Below, piece after piece: positions 1 through 12,655 of a stretch of 64,000 nucleotides of DNA. The position numbers were made by a program, and so were the translations under genes. Below the pieces are notes generated by a model, which saw only the letters and a program-made list of their open reading frames with translations, ran no database searches and was not told where the DNA came from. Every line of letters starts with the position of its first letter. The stretch's first letter is position 1. Origin of the DNA: Pseudisothecium myosuroides (Eukaryota; Streptophyta; Bryopsida; Hypnales; Lembophyllaceae). The stretch covers positions 12,713,296-12,777,295 of the forward strand of contig OX637292.1 in assembly GCA_951799445.1 (NCBI GenBank), written 5' to 3'.

Positions 1-2693
1 CATTCCATTCTACTTTGTTGGAAAAATCAATTATAAACCAAAATTAAAAGCAGATTGTGGGGTCCTCAGAGGGCTGTGGAGCAGCCCCTGATCTGCTCGC
101 ATCCCAGCCCTGCCCTCGAAAGAGGCTCAGTGGGACATTGTGTCTAACAACCCCCCTGTAGTGACACCAAAATTTTAATTAACAGCAAGTGCGAACATAC
201 CCTTAGGCCTCAAACTGAACCCAGAATTTTTGTCCTTTCTTTCATAATGTATGAAAAGTTTAGAATATGACATGTGTCACTTTGTTTTACAAGGTGATTG
301 CAAAAAACACTTGTCCTATTTCTTCATTTTCTTGTCCCCTTGCCCTCAAAAATTGACTTTTTGCTCATAACTTTTGCATTGTTTGTCCATTTGGCATGAA
401 ATTTGGAATGAAGGTAGATGCTAAAGTTTCAGACCTTGAGTAATTTTTTCAAATTTTTTCACATTAGTTTACTATTTTTAACCTGCCCCCGATTGGGTGT
501 CTACCTTGGCCATTTTGGGGGGTTTTAGTCCTATTTTTGATCCAAAAATGCGAATTTGAAGCCACAAATTGGACATGTTGGAGGTCTATTAACATTACAA
601 GGGCTAATGATGAGCTTTTATGAAAATAGCAACATGTCGATTGCACACATGGGGTCAAAGTGACCTTCCTTTGCACGAAAGCTATGAAGAGGGAAAATTT
701 TTCTTTCATGAATTTTCTGGTGCAATGTGAGTGCAATCTTGTCTAGCAAAATGGCTTTTTTGTGGAATTTTTTTGAATTTTTTTTGAATTACTAAAAATG
801 AAAAACTCCATAGCCCCTTTTTTTGCTATTTTCTGCTCCCTGTGGCTTCTGTAGTACTCCGTAGTAGTCGGTAGTACTGCATAGTACAACATAGTACTGA
901 ATCGACGGTCTAGATCTGCAAGCACCTAGGATCAACAGTTCAGATCTGTCGGGGCGTTGCTAACACACAGTACTGGTAGTATTGCATATAATTGCCAGTC
1001 CTATGGCCAAAAAACGTGAAGTGTTTCTTGCAACTACCCTACAAGCATACTTCGACATTATTCTTGTCCAGTAGACTCTTAGGGAAGGTTTATGTCTTGA
1101 TTTATAGTCTCATCTCTCCATCTAGAGCAATTGTTTTGGGAACTACAAACAATGTTGTGACAGGTGTGTGGTGCTTTGAAAGGACAATTGTAGTTGGTCT
1201 TTACTACTTGTCTATGACAATGTTTTAATTTGCTAATTGGCCATGAAAGCATTGAGGGAACAATGCAATGCATATTGTGAGTCTTGGAGTTCAAGTACCG
1301 GTTGTAGCACTTTGGGGCACATGAGTAGTTTGTATTGTGAGTTATTTTTGCACTATTTGTGCATGTCTTCTCATTTGTTGTTATAGGTCACATTGCCTAG
1401 ATCTTTGTGGTCAATTTTTCAAGGATTTCAATTTTGAATTGCAGTAGTGATTGTACATGACTTGTAGTTTTCTATGTATGGCAATGTTGTGTCTTACAGA
1501 TTTATGAAGTTATCAAGGGAATAAAGCCTAGCACAATGCAAATTTTTGCCTACAAGTGTGGGTTACACCATGTGCATTTTTCTTTGTATTGTGAGGATTA
1601 AAATGTTTGTCTTGATTGTTCATGAGATGAGTGTGTCTAAAATTGATTCAAACCAATTCATATCCCTTATTATATTTTTCCATCCTTTGCAACTTGTCCA
1701 TTTAGGTTGTCTTAATTAGATGGGATTCTCCATGGATGACTTCTTGGGCAATTTGTGATTAAAGATAGCTTTGCCATGGCCAAGTGGTTTGGTTGTAAAT
1801 ATTCACAGACAAGGACTTGGGGTGGTGATTACTTTCCCTTCAATTGTAAGAGCAAAGGAATAGAGTATTGTGTTAATCATTTCCTCAACATATAGACCAA
1901 GCATGTGTGGACAAATTGTCGTGGCCGATCTTCACTATTTGTTTGGGGCAACATTCTAGTGTACAGAGTTATGAAGGCATTGAGGGAATCAAGTAGTGCA
2001 TTGTGCGAGTTCTCAAGTTCAGGTTTCAGTTGTAGCATTGTTGGAATTTTGCAGATCCAGCTTCAATTCAGTTGAAGTTAGTTTTGATTGCATTTGATGT
2101 ATTTTTATCTTTTGCAAATTGTCTATGTGGATTGTCTGACTTTATAAGATTTACCTTTCAATATTGTTTAGTAGACTCTATATGGAATACTCGGGAGTAT
2201 GTAGTTTGTGATTACATATTACCTTGTCATGTGGTAGTTAAACGCAACCAAGTGATTATAGTTAAAACTCTTCGCAATCACACCCTTGGCATTCAAAATT
2301 GCCACGAATCTTAACATGGGTGGATGGCACTATGGTATTAGCAAAGCAACTTGACATTGTACTATTCTAATATATCGGTTAATGAAAAATAATATTATTA
2401 TAATATTTTATTATTAAATTATGTTATAAATCACTATTGCATATGAAGTGTTGTTATTATTTGATGTTATTTTATAACTTTTTATAATATCAATTTCACT
2501 AGTATTGTTGGATAATATATTTTCATACATTTCATAAGCACCTAATTGCAACACCTTCTGTTCGTCAACGTCTAAAAAAAGACCTTGAATGAACACTTCC
2601 ACAACCCAGGCAAACCACAACTTTTCAATAGCAACCAATTATAGTTGAGACATTTTTTGCTTCAAGGGTGTCCATTCGAGGTGAATCTAGTGT
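1..2693. other. Gene-free AT-rich stretch
   Basis: I see no credible coding region: open frames are short, unspliceable and of low complexity. Near 294 there is a stretch (GGTGATTGCAAAAAACACTT) resembling the terminus of the 726-bp inverted-repeat element at 55,158-55,883, so part of this block is probably old transposon sequence. Around 850-910 there is a cluster of the short repeat TAGTACT. Confidence 0.5.
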
Positions 2694-2696
2694 TAA

Positions 2697-3046
2697 GAGC
2701 ATCTCTTGTAGCCCTCCAAATATCCCCTCGCCTCTAATTTTTGGATGATAAAAAATCAATCCTAGTATATGTCAGCCTCTACCTTCACTTCTCCCCCTCC
2801 CCAAAAAATAAGCCATATTTGAAGGGATCACTAATCCCTTTACAAGCTATATATTTTCTTGGAATTAGCTAGTTGTTATAACAAATGATAGTTTACTTAT
2901 TGCTTTTGCAAGTTTTGTAACTTGTGATTGATTGGAAGCATATTTTAGGGAGTTGTATTATTGGAGATACAAGTAGCCATCCCCTTTAACTTGGATAGAT
3001 CTCAATTGAAGGAGCCTCTTTATTTGTAGGGCTGCAGGAAATGCCT
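2697..3046. mobile_element. Tourist-like MITE (GAGCATCTC ends), single copy
   Basis: A ~350-bp non-coding element. The left end reads GAGCATCTCTTGTAGCCC and the right end is its imperfect inverse (GGGCTGCAGGAAATGCC). TAA flanks both sides, the 3-bp TWA target typical of PIF/Harbinger elements. Its interior matches 17,962-18,824 once the nested insert there is removed, for example the shared stretches AATAAGCCATATTTGAA and GCTTTTGCAAGTTTTGT. It has no coding capacity, so mobilisation would need a transposase in trans. The inverted ends and the paired copy support the call; the right end is slightly eroded. Confidence 0.75.
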
Positions 3047-6000
3047 TAATATAGGCTACCTTATATTTTCAACTTTGAAAATTTGTAAAATAATCTTAGA
3101 GTGTCATGATTACAGAACCAATTGGTTTGCATTTCTCTTGAATTTGCTAATAATCACATCAAATATTTTGGTCATTTGACCTTTGAGATAGTGGAACTAG
3201 AAAAAATGTAGCTTATAGGTGTTGTGACCTTAATCCATGTTATTACATTTGTATAGAATTTCTTTAAGCCCCAAAGGACCTTATGGTTAAACATCATGTC
3301 TAATATAAATTTAGCCTTTGAAATTGTGTTCAAATATGAATCTTATATTTTTAGTATGTGATATTATGGATTGTCTATCATTGTAAAAAAAATTCAATTT
3401 GTTTCATTAAAAAAATTGCCATTTTTATAATTTTTGTATGAAAAAGTGAGTAATTTAGTAAATATAGAAAAAACAATACAATTAATTTGAATTATTTTAG
3501 GAGGTACAAATAGAAATGGAGATTGGTGTGAAGATTTATCAATTAATCATTTTATAGTTTACACCAAAAAGGGCCCAAACACCTTTGCCAATCTTGCCAA
3601 TTACAAGGTTAGTTTGAAAGTCACAATCAAGGTTGGCCAAGGTGCATCCCCTTTTTGAATGTGCAAACCTTTAGGGGTTAACGCAAGGCGTAGGATTGTG
3701 ATTGCTTATTCTTTAATCATGGAAGCTAAGGATATGAGAGTGTTGGATTTGTCACTTGCTCATCTTATATAGACCAACTAGGTTTGAACAAGAAACTCAT
3801 TTGGACATTTGAGTGGGACTTTGGCTATATGGTTTCACCAATGATGATATCCACTAGGTCATAAAACACATTGTTGTTAAGTTTTTTTCTTTCTTTTAAA
3901 CACTTTTGAAAAAGTTAAATGTCTGGTTTGTACAATTTTATTGCAAGCATTATACAAAGAAATTTTCAAATTTATAATTGAAAAGAGGTCAAGATTTTAC
4001 ACCCTATCATTGAACAACACATATGCGTTCAAGTAGACAGAATAGAGTTAAGTCCCCAGACTCTACAACTTCTTTGTCCTTGCCTTCTTTGTGTCCTTTT
4101 CTTATCTATTTGTTGGCAATTTTCAATCTATCTCGTCTCTAAAGCTACATCCTACAAACTTATGCATACAAGGAGGATAAGACAAGGCATTGCTCTCATG
4201 CATGTGACATTGTTCTTGTCTGTGCAGTTCTTCTTTGTTGCATCATTTTGTCACTGGACTGTTTTACAAGTGCGAGAAATGAACCCAGATGCTCTTGGAT
4301 CCTCACGGTAGCAAGGTATGTGCATTGAAATGAGTTTCAAGTGTGAGTCTAAGCGTGGTTCCCGATATTAGACTACTTCAGATTTGGTTGGATTTTGGTA
4401 GCACTTGAACAAGCATTTCAACAAATCTTAGGGTGTGCATTTTGGGACACTATATGAGTGAATTTGTATCTTGGAAGTGTTGTTACAGATGTTCGTAGTT
4501 TGGATAGGTTCTTGTATTGCAATTAGGTTTAATAGCTTGCAATAGGCTTTGCTTGTAGATACAAATTAGTGCAAGATTAGTGCAAATTGTGTGGTGATTA
4601 GATGCAAATTAGTGCAAGATTTTGGCTCAGCAAGTAAATGGTTGCCATGTTGCATGGACAAACAATGTTGGAAGCAGTTGCAGAGATGAAGGATTTAGAT
4701 CTCTCACCAAACTAGTTGGTGAGCAGTGAGCACAATGATAGTTCTCTATAAATTGGGCTACAAATTCTAAGGAAGAGTGGTGGTGAAAGCAAGGCTTCTC
4801 CTTTCATTTGTTTTGGGAATTTCAGAAAGGTGAGCATCTCTCATGATGCTACAAGTGACCACCATGGGCATGGATGAAGCATGAACTAAATTTTTTTTTC
4901 ATACCAAAGCAGTCATTGATTCAAAGGAGCAATATTGTTGGAGATTTTGTTGCAATTCAATGATTTCATCTATTGAAAATGGGGGTCCATGGCAGACTAT
5001 TCCCTTGAAATTCTTTGTATCTTTTCTCAGCATATTATTGGTCAAAAGAAAGTCTTTGGGCATAATATGAGACATTTTTAAAGTTTATCAATGACTAGGA
5101 AGGAGCTACTTGCCAAGTGATCTTTGGCACAACCTAAGATTGAAAGTCTTAAATTATATAGTAGGTTAGATATGTCCTAAAACTCTCTATGTCAAGGGTT
5201 GCATTTGAAATTTGAATATGTCATTTTCTCGAGTGCTTGTTCATAAGTTTGGGCTATAGAGAGTGTTGTTCATGGTGGATAATATAGATGCAACCATTTG
5301 TAACTATGACTTGAATCCATTGATACATGATTTTTTAATTTGATTCATTAATGCGCCACCAATATGTTTGTGAAGAAACACAATTGTCACATATTTGAAC
5401 TATGTAGTGTTGTATTTGTGCATAATAACATTTAGAAAAAAATATCATTCAAATGAAAGATGATAATTGTGGAATGATCAATCTACTATTGTATGTCTTA
5501 CCATATTTTAGTACATAGTTTGAATTCTCGGAGTCAAATTCTATATCCTATAGTCATTTCTCTATAGTTTCTACAAAGTAATGTACATAATGAAATTGTT
5601 CTTGCAATATTCACAAATTACAATTATAAGATTATATCTTTTGATCCAATAATTGGATAAGAAAGTATTTTGTAACTCTTATATTTGTTAATTGAAATCT
5701 TTTCGGGACCTTGCTAATTTACAGGTTTGAATGTTATTTTCTGACTATTTTTTTTGGTTTTGTTTTGAAGCTATTATTGAATTTCAATATTTACTTCCAT
5801 TTTGTGAATGAAATGGCACACTTTTTGATGCGGATGGTTAGCTTCATTACCATGGCAACCTTTTGGAAATACATAGGTATTGCATCATCCACCTGGTGAG
5901 CATAAATGTTATTTAGTGAGTATTAGCAATTGAAAAGTGCATGTTAGAATACCACGTTTTTCAAGATACATTGTACCTTATATAGTTTTCAATTGGATTC

Positions 6001-6167
6001 ACTTTGAGCTCTACATGGATTATTGTTTTAAGCATTTATGTATATGATTGAAATAAGAATATGTACTCTAATTTCAATAGATAGACCATTGTTTTACTAG
6101 ACAGTGTTCAATGATGTTCAATTTGTAGAACAGGCTCTCCTTACATCCTATCAAAATATCTCATATA
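3047..6167. other. Gene-free stretch upstream of kinase relic
   Basis: No convincing gene. At 3,666-3,681 the sequence ACCTTTAGGGGTTAA matches the right terminus plus TTAA target of the elements at 27,752 and 46,382, but I could not find a matching left end. The segment just before 6,176 ends in a good 3' splice site (TATTGTGCAG), so the last part of this block may be an intron of the kinase gene whose remains follow. Confidence 0.45.
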
Positions 6168-6175
6168 TTGTGCAG

Positions 6176-6996
6176 GAAAGACAAGGATTTCCTACAAGTG
6201 CAAAGGGAGCATTGTAAAAGACTATACAATGATATATCAAGACTTGAGAAATGCTTAAAGGCTATGGAAGCATCTTCCAAGAACAAAGTCTTGAATAAAA
6301 ATCAATGCATACATCTTTTGGGCAAACTCATACTAGCCATGAAGGGAATCAACAAAATGTTGTCAAGTGCTATCAAGGATCTGAAGTTCCAATCTATTTT
6401 TGAAGAGTTGTGTTATCTTCAAAAGAAAGTAGAGATTATAAAAAAATTGCAATGAGCAAAAGCAATGGTGTCATTCGTCTGTATTTCATTTCCAAAACAA
6501 AGAGACTTTTCGTGAGTTGCTTTTAGATTTGATGTGTTGTTACGATACAACAAGGGATATGTATTTATTCCACCATCCGAATCAATCAAATGATATATTA
6601 CCTGTTCAGTTTGATGCAGCTATCTATAAAGAAGTCCTTGAAGATGGACAAGAACTCAAGAAAAAGCTTGAACTTGTACTTCAAGGAGAAATCTCAGATG
6701 ATTATGAACTAGCGCAACATCTATTGTTGAGACTCAGAAATTTGGATCGAGTTGATGGTGGAGACTTGAATGCTTTAGAGGTTCCTAATGATTTCAAAAC
6801 ACCACAATTAATTAGAAAAATAGGTGAAGGAGGTTATGGAGATGTGTACAAATCAAATTGGTTGGGCCTTGCATGTGCGACGAAAGTGTTGAAAGGCGAT
6901 CCTGAATATCTCATTAACTCTCAAGAAGAGGCTGGGATCTTGGCAGGCTTGAGCCACCCAAATCTCGTTCAATTTTTTGGTTGTGGGATTACTGTA
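6176..6996 (+). pseudogene. Protein kinase pseudogene, N-terminal helical part and start of kinase lobe
   Basis: After a clean acceptor at 6,175 an open frame encodes a helical, Leu/Lys-rich segment. It is broken at a run of seven A at 6,440-6,446: the conserved continuation (NCNEQKQWCHSSVFHFQNK, then RELLLDLMCCYD) lies in the +1 frame, so one base too many is present. Downstream come a second helical stretch and the first kinase strands, with a glycine loop GEGGYGDVYKSNW, an ATKVL segment carrying the likely catalytic lysine, and the HPNLVQFFGCG strand. Similarity to the kinase family then stops near 6,996 and stop codons follow. The helical N-terminus plus kinase layout resembles plant MLKL/DUF1221-type proteins, which is inference. 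Catalytic-loop and DFG regions are absent, so this is a truncated relic. A homopolymer sequencing error could explain the frameshift but not the truncation. Confidence 0.75.
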
Positions 6997-9637
6997 GAAT
7001 GGGAAAATTATTGTTGGAATTTCCAGTTTGAGCTATTAGTAGTTTTGAAGTGTCAATATTAATAATTTAGCTTATTGGTTGCATAACAATGTGTTCAATG
7101 GGGGTTATTGATAATCAAATCAGAAATTAGTGATGTTTGTAGGTAACAAGTTACTAAGTGGACATGTCATGTGAATGTGATCTCATCAGTCGAGTTCAAG
7201 GTAGTTAGCGAGGATTCAAAGGGTGTCAAAGTTGGTACTTAGTCTCCTCTGATTGCATTTTCTCTCACCCACTGCCAGAGAAGCGAGTGCGAGTCCAGTC
7301 TCTTGTTAGGCTATTTTTGTGAGATTTTGTTTGTAATTAATATCAATCAATGTTATGTTGCCTAATTGTGATTTTTGTTGTGTATGTGAAACTTGAAACT
7401 TGATGTATGGTGTTGAATGAATTATTGCTGTGCGTGTGATGTGTAATGTGTGTCTTGTTGAGTTGAATATTAAAAGTTATTAAATGTGATGAATGTGATT
7501 GCCTAATTGGGTGAATGCTGAGATAGTTAAAGGACAATGTCTGCTTGGGTGTATTTCATATCAGTTTGAGATTGAATCAAAGGGTCTAAATATGTATACT
7601 GAATCAAAATTATTAAATTGCCGAGTTGAAATGCTTTATTGTTGATGTCGTTGTAGTGTTGCTGGAGAGTGTGCAAATTGGAAGTCAGATGTGGAGTTTG
7701 AATTTGTTATTAAATGCTTGGTAATGGAGAATCTTGAGTTGAAAGAAGTTAAGTCCAAGTTGGTGAAGGAATGCAAGTTTTGTAAGTGTAAGAGTTTTCT
7801 TAAGCCTAATTGTACTGTGGACGTGAATGTTAAATCGGTAAAGGAAGATATTGTGGTTTCCCTGAGTGAAGACAAGAATCAAGTTGGAGTGACTCAGTCC
7901 AAGTAGCAAGTTGATAAGCTACCTCCAATTATATCTGGCTCAATCTCGACTTGGCAGTGCTGTTCCTTGGCTGTGGTGTTAATTTGGAAGCAGGAGCCGA
8001 TTTGGAAAAGGAATATGAATTAAAAGAATAAAGAAGCACCAATTTGGGAGATTCTTAACCTTTGTGGCCTTTAAGAGTCATTAGAGAGAATTCCGGCCCT
8101 CTTAAGGGCCCCAAGTTCCCATGAGTTCTCCACAAGTTGTGAATAGTTCCTGATTGCTGAAACGGCACCACTGCAGCAGGGTGACATGGCCGAACTTCGG
8201 CCACATCAGATTTTCCGGAAAAAAAAAAGGTTTTTTAGAAACTTCCCTAATAGGATTCAGAGTAGATTCCTAGTTCCAATTCAAATATTTACTCAAGTAT
8301 TGACATTGAGATTTCATCTTGCTGTTAGAGCTAGAATCAATCACATAATTGTAAGAGTGAAAGAACTTAGTAAATAGTACTAAACCTTAGTATAATGAAC
8401 ATAGATTAGTCTATATAAATTAACAAATGAGGTTTTATTATAAGTGAGAATAGCTCAAGATCAGGAAGTCCTAAGAGCTGATATCGTCTAATACTGATCA
8501 AATTGGCCAGAGTGACTTTCAGCCATATCAATTTGAACAATCCTTCCGAAAAGAACAGTCCAACATAACATATCCAACAAAAAGGCTGGGAAGCGAATAA
8601 CATGTATAAGGAGCAAGTATTAATCCCCGGCCAGTATAATCAAGTGCCGTTCAGGTCACAAATGTTTTGTGTACATCCAATCAACGATGAGTTACAGCAA
8701 GATATCGAGAGAATAGTAGTAAGTGCAGAGATAAATTCCAGCCTTTGCTAATCCGAGTGGAGCAGACAGGTGCAACTAAGGTCTGATAACTAAGGCCATA
8801 TCTCCATGATACAGCTTAGGAAATACAGAGCTTATAGAGGAATCTATTTGTGAATAAAACATACAACCAAGATAAGTACAAACAAAGGATAAAAGTCTGA
8901 AGAACTCCTGAATAGAGCTCTGGCTTTGAAGCCCCATACTGGTCCGATTAGTGGAATTTTGTTAATCCCAAGTAAAACTTCAATAGCTTTATGTTGAAAA
9001 ATCAAACAAAAGTTCTCTGGAGGTGGAATCCCTCACCTGTGCCCATACCAACAAGCAGACCATTAGTATGCATATTGACGTACACAAGGTGTCTTAAGGA
9101 ATCCACTACTTGTGATCGTAAAAACGCCAGAGAAAAATCATTCAAACAAGATCAAAAAAGCCAATGCAAGTTAGTCCTGTTCACAAAAATCAGGGTTCGG
9201 CATTGTATCTAAGACAAACCACCACCTGTTGGCCGCTGTTCTGCAAACCCAGCACCATAATTCATCCTAGTTCAAACACCAAATCAAAATCTTGGTAACG
9301 AAATGCTCGCTTCACAGTCTCCTTTGCTGTTATGATCAATTTGCAAGTAAACAGGCCATCTATTCTAAGTGCCTTATCAACCCTAAACAAAGTGCTGGAG
9401 CTCATAAATGATCGGCAAGATCAGTCTACAAACTGTAGCTTACCAAATTCAAACACCCGTTCCTGTATTAGCTGGAGAAATTAAGGCACGAGCCTCAAAA
9501 CGCCGTCAATTTTAAATGTAAAAGTATTCAGGGTGTTGCAGGGAGTATCAGTACGAGTCAGAGTGGTTCTGAGCGTTGAGTCCTACCAATGGTGAGAACA
9601 GGATATCATTTACGAGTATATTTTGAGATTAATACTC
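6997..9637. other. Decayed stretch between kinase relic and Harbinger
   Basis: No confident gene. Around 7,640-7,905 a short + frame (71 codons, Lys/Val/Cys-rich, with CKFCKCKSF) is not recognisable and looks like a retroelement leftover. The minus strand around 9,200-9,270 contains a short terminal-exon-like frame (MNYGAGFAEQRPTGGGLS then stop), but I could not connect it to anything upstream. The last bases are the TTA target duplicate of the Harbinger insertion (9,638-9,640). Confidence 0.4.
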
Positions 9638-9640
9638 TTA

Positions 9641-9663
9641 AGGTCCCTTCCCACTTGGCGTTA
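9641..9663 (+). repeat. Harbinger left terminal inverted repeat
   Basis: Begins AGGTCCCTTCCCACTTGGC directly after a TTA target. It pairs with 14,755-14,777 in inverse orientation; mismatches are at positions 4, 5 and 20. Confidence 0.9.
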
Positions 9664-10416
9664 CGGTAACGTTCTTTGCTTAATGAAGGCATGTTAAATG
9701 GCACCGCTTCCCCACCTGCGGAGTTTAGTAACCACCGAACCTACGTGTCGAAGGAGGTAACAGCGGTGTTTCGGTGTTTAATGACTTGTTTATTTTGGCC
9801 CACCACTGCCAAAGTGGGTGTTAAGAAAAAATTAGAGATCTTCTTGAAATGAAGGTTTGAGCGATTTCAGGCCAGTGTTACGTATTGGCGCTCATCAAGG
9901 CCCATTACATATTATTCCTATTTCATATTGCCCAGAATTACGCATAAAGTGGCCGATAATTTCATAATCAAGAGGCGACTTCAAGAGACCAAGAGCATAA
10001 AAGAATGCCACCTCTTGAGGATGACCTGTTCAGTTTCCTGGATTTCTCTTCGTCGCCCAAGGTGCGTTCAGAGATTCACTTGGAATTCTGTGTAATTCTT
10101 GGATTTCCAATTCCTTTTGGACTTGCTCGTCATTTCCACCTTTTGAGTCCGGTTCTCATGTATGTTGCACCTGTTTCAATTGGCTGTATGTACGAGTATC
10201 CCACCCTCTCAGGGGACTGAAATGAATACCTTCCTTGTTATGTGGAATTCCTTTATTTCTTTACAAATTGTTTTGGCCTTGTATTCTTGCAATTTTGGAG
10301 TCACATTGGTTGCTTCAATTTAGGAATGGATACTACTCGCCTAGAGAGACAAAAGCAGTGTTCCAATTTAATTCATTTCTTTCTGTTGCACTTTTCTCAG
10401 AATTTGCGAACTCACC

Positions 10417-12480
10417 ATGGAGAACCGACTGAATGCGCATCATTATGGTGGCCCCATCAGACCAGTTGCCATGCCTGTTGCCGGTCAGTTCTTACTTGTC
10501 TCCTCTCATTCTCCTGGGTTTTTTCTTTCTTCGTCTTCAGTGAAGAAGAGGCCCTGAACCTGCAAAACAACTGACAAGCTCCAATGATAAATCAGAATCC
10601 ATGCAGTGCAATGCTGACAAAATGGAAGCATAGAATAGGAGTGAATATGACAGTTTGTTTACGAGCATTGCTTAGTCTGTATTCCATTGCATTCTTCAGG
10701 ACCCTGCTCTTCTTTTCGTCAAGTTCCATGTGCCGTTCTCACTTCTGCTGTCAATTTACATGAATGAATCTGCAAGTTCAGTTTGAGGGAAATAGACCTG
10801 CAAAACAAACAAACACACTCCGAAGCCTAAATGAGAACATGCATAGTGAGGGAATGAAAGGGTAGTCCCTTATTACAACACATGTGCACATGTATCCCCA
10901 TTCTGTGGTCACAATTATTAGCTTGCACATCCTCTCAGCTGTAAGTTAGGTCCTCATGCTCCCACCTAGCACATTACAATGAATCCACTTACATACATCT
11001 CTGCACTCTTTCATTACTGTGGACTTTACGGCCTCTCATGTGATTAGTGTCTGAACTTCCAGTGACAAGAAGCCTCCCAACAGCACCTGCAAGACAGATT
11101 CGGCTACCTACTCCCCCCTCTGGCACGACAGCAATGACGGACGATACACCACAAGCAAGTTTACCCAAACGGGCCAGGAAGGAACGTGGCCCAAATTGGT
11201 CGATTCAGGAGGTCCTAGTGCTCATCAGAGCAAAACGAGACATGCATCTGCAAGAACTTGACACGCAAGATGGGAGGGACTTGATGATTCCAGAGACAAG
11301 TAAGTGGTTACAAATCTCACAACAAGTCATGAGTGCAGGATTCTCACAGTGTTTGCGAGATGGGCCATCTTGCAAGACGAAGTGGAACCAGCTTGTTCCG
11401 GACTACAAGAAAATAATTGATCACTTCTGCAGAAGCGGCACAAACATTTTCGACTATTGGGACTTAACAGTTCCTGAACGGAAGGCCGCAGGACTTCCCC
11501 GACAATTCTCAAAGGAGTTTTTTGACTCCATCCATCAGTGGTATGGCAATAGGCCACAAATACGCCCTCCCCATGTCAGGGACTTGTTATCTCCATCTGA
11601 CTCAAACTTTCGACCAACAGCACAGCAGGAGGAAGAAGATGTGGCAGAGGAAACTGAACCAGAATCAGAAGACCCCATAGAGGTGTCCCAGCAAATGCAA
11701 TTCGAAGGCACGTCGGAGACTTCCCCAACTCCGAGCATGTCCACGCCCTCTGCTGCAGCAGCCACAAAAGAAACCACAAGCACTCCACCATCAAGGACTT
11801 TTGCTGGTGTTTCACCTGGCATCACCCCACAAGTCCTTAGTTTGTCTACAACCACGCAGTATGGTGTGCATCGGAGGCCAGGGAATACAGCTGTAAGGCG
11901 TAAGAGTGTATCAGGACAGACGCTGATAGCAAAGGCGACCAAGGCTACTGGTGCCGTTATGGCGACACAAATGCAAGAAATAGCGGATGCTTCACTTGAG
12001 GTCGAGAAGTCCAAGATTGAAGTGCAACTAAAAGTCTTCTCCGAACAAATGGCGTACCAAAGGGAAAAAGACCGTCGCATGTACGAGAACAGCATGGTTG
12101 CCAATGAAAATGCAAAATTGGCCATTTTAAAGCAAGCAGAGATGGTAAGTTGCTTATCTCAGCTCTCCCATGTGCTAGGCAAAGGATTCACAGGAACAAC
12201 AAGCAAGCAAGTGCAAAGTCCAGTTGAAGGTGCTCCAAACATCTTCACCGCTGTCACTGGGGAACTGAACAACGGCTACATTCCACCTGCTACTACGGGC
12301 GCAGCAATTGCCGTTGGCACCTCCGACGTTCCTGGACATACAAAGGACCCAAACAGCGACCCGAACATGGAGCCTAGCAACTGCGACGGCACCTGCAGAA
12401 GGCTACATACAACATCGACGACCTACTTCAGCCATCTAGAGGAGCTCCTACCGATTAGGTCGCCCTGCACCTCGTACTAG
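10417..12480 (+). CDS. Harbinger Myb/SANT (trihelix) partner protein, two exons
   Basis: Second protein of the Harbinger element. In this superfamily it binds the transposon ends and helps bring the transposase into the nucleus (family knowledge). The main frame lacks an ATG at its start. The preceding bases form an acceptor (GTGATTAG at 11,040-11,047), and an upstream exon at 10,417-10,483 starts at ATG in strong context (ACCATGG), encodes MENRLNAHHYGGPIRPVAMP and more, and ends in phase 1 before GTCAGT. That phase joins in frame, giving 499 residues with a 564-bp intron. The trihelix domain spans about residues 68-165 with spaced tryptophans (W73, W109, W135) after a basic KRARKERG. A Ser/Thr/Pro/acidic linker follows, then a helical, probably coiled C-terminal segment. 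GTAAGT at ~12,141 inside the frame could be an extra donor. Confidence 0.85.
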
Positions 12481-12655
12481 GAGTCCAGTACCTGTAGACA
12501 GAGACACAACACACTGTCAATGTGCATGTTTCGAGTTAATAAAAAAAAATTATTTTCACTTTTGCATTTTGTACTGGCACTCACTACTGCTGCCTGCAAA
12601 AATGAATGGAACTATCCAAAGAATGCTGAATGCTTACCTCGTCCTCGTCTAGTTG

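Noticed and set aside
11535..12125. 196-codon minus-strand frame
   Set aside because: Antisense shadow of the Harbinger Myb gene; composition follows the + strand codons.
12139..12156. 18-bp GTAAGT...CAG as an intron in the Myb gene
   Set aside because: Too short to be spliced and in frame.
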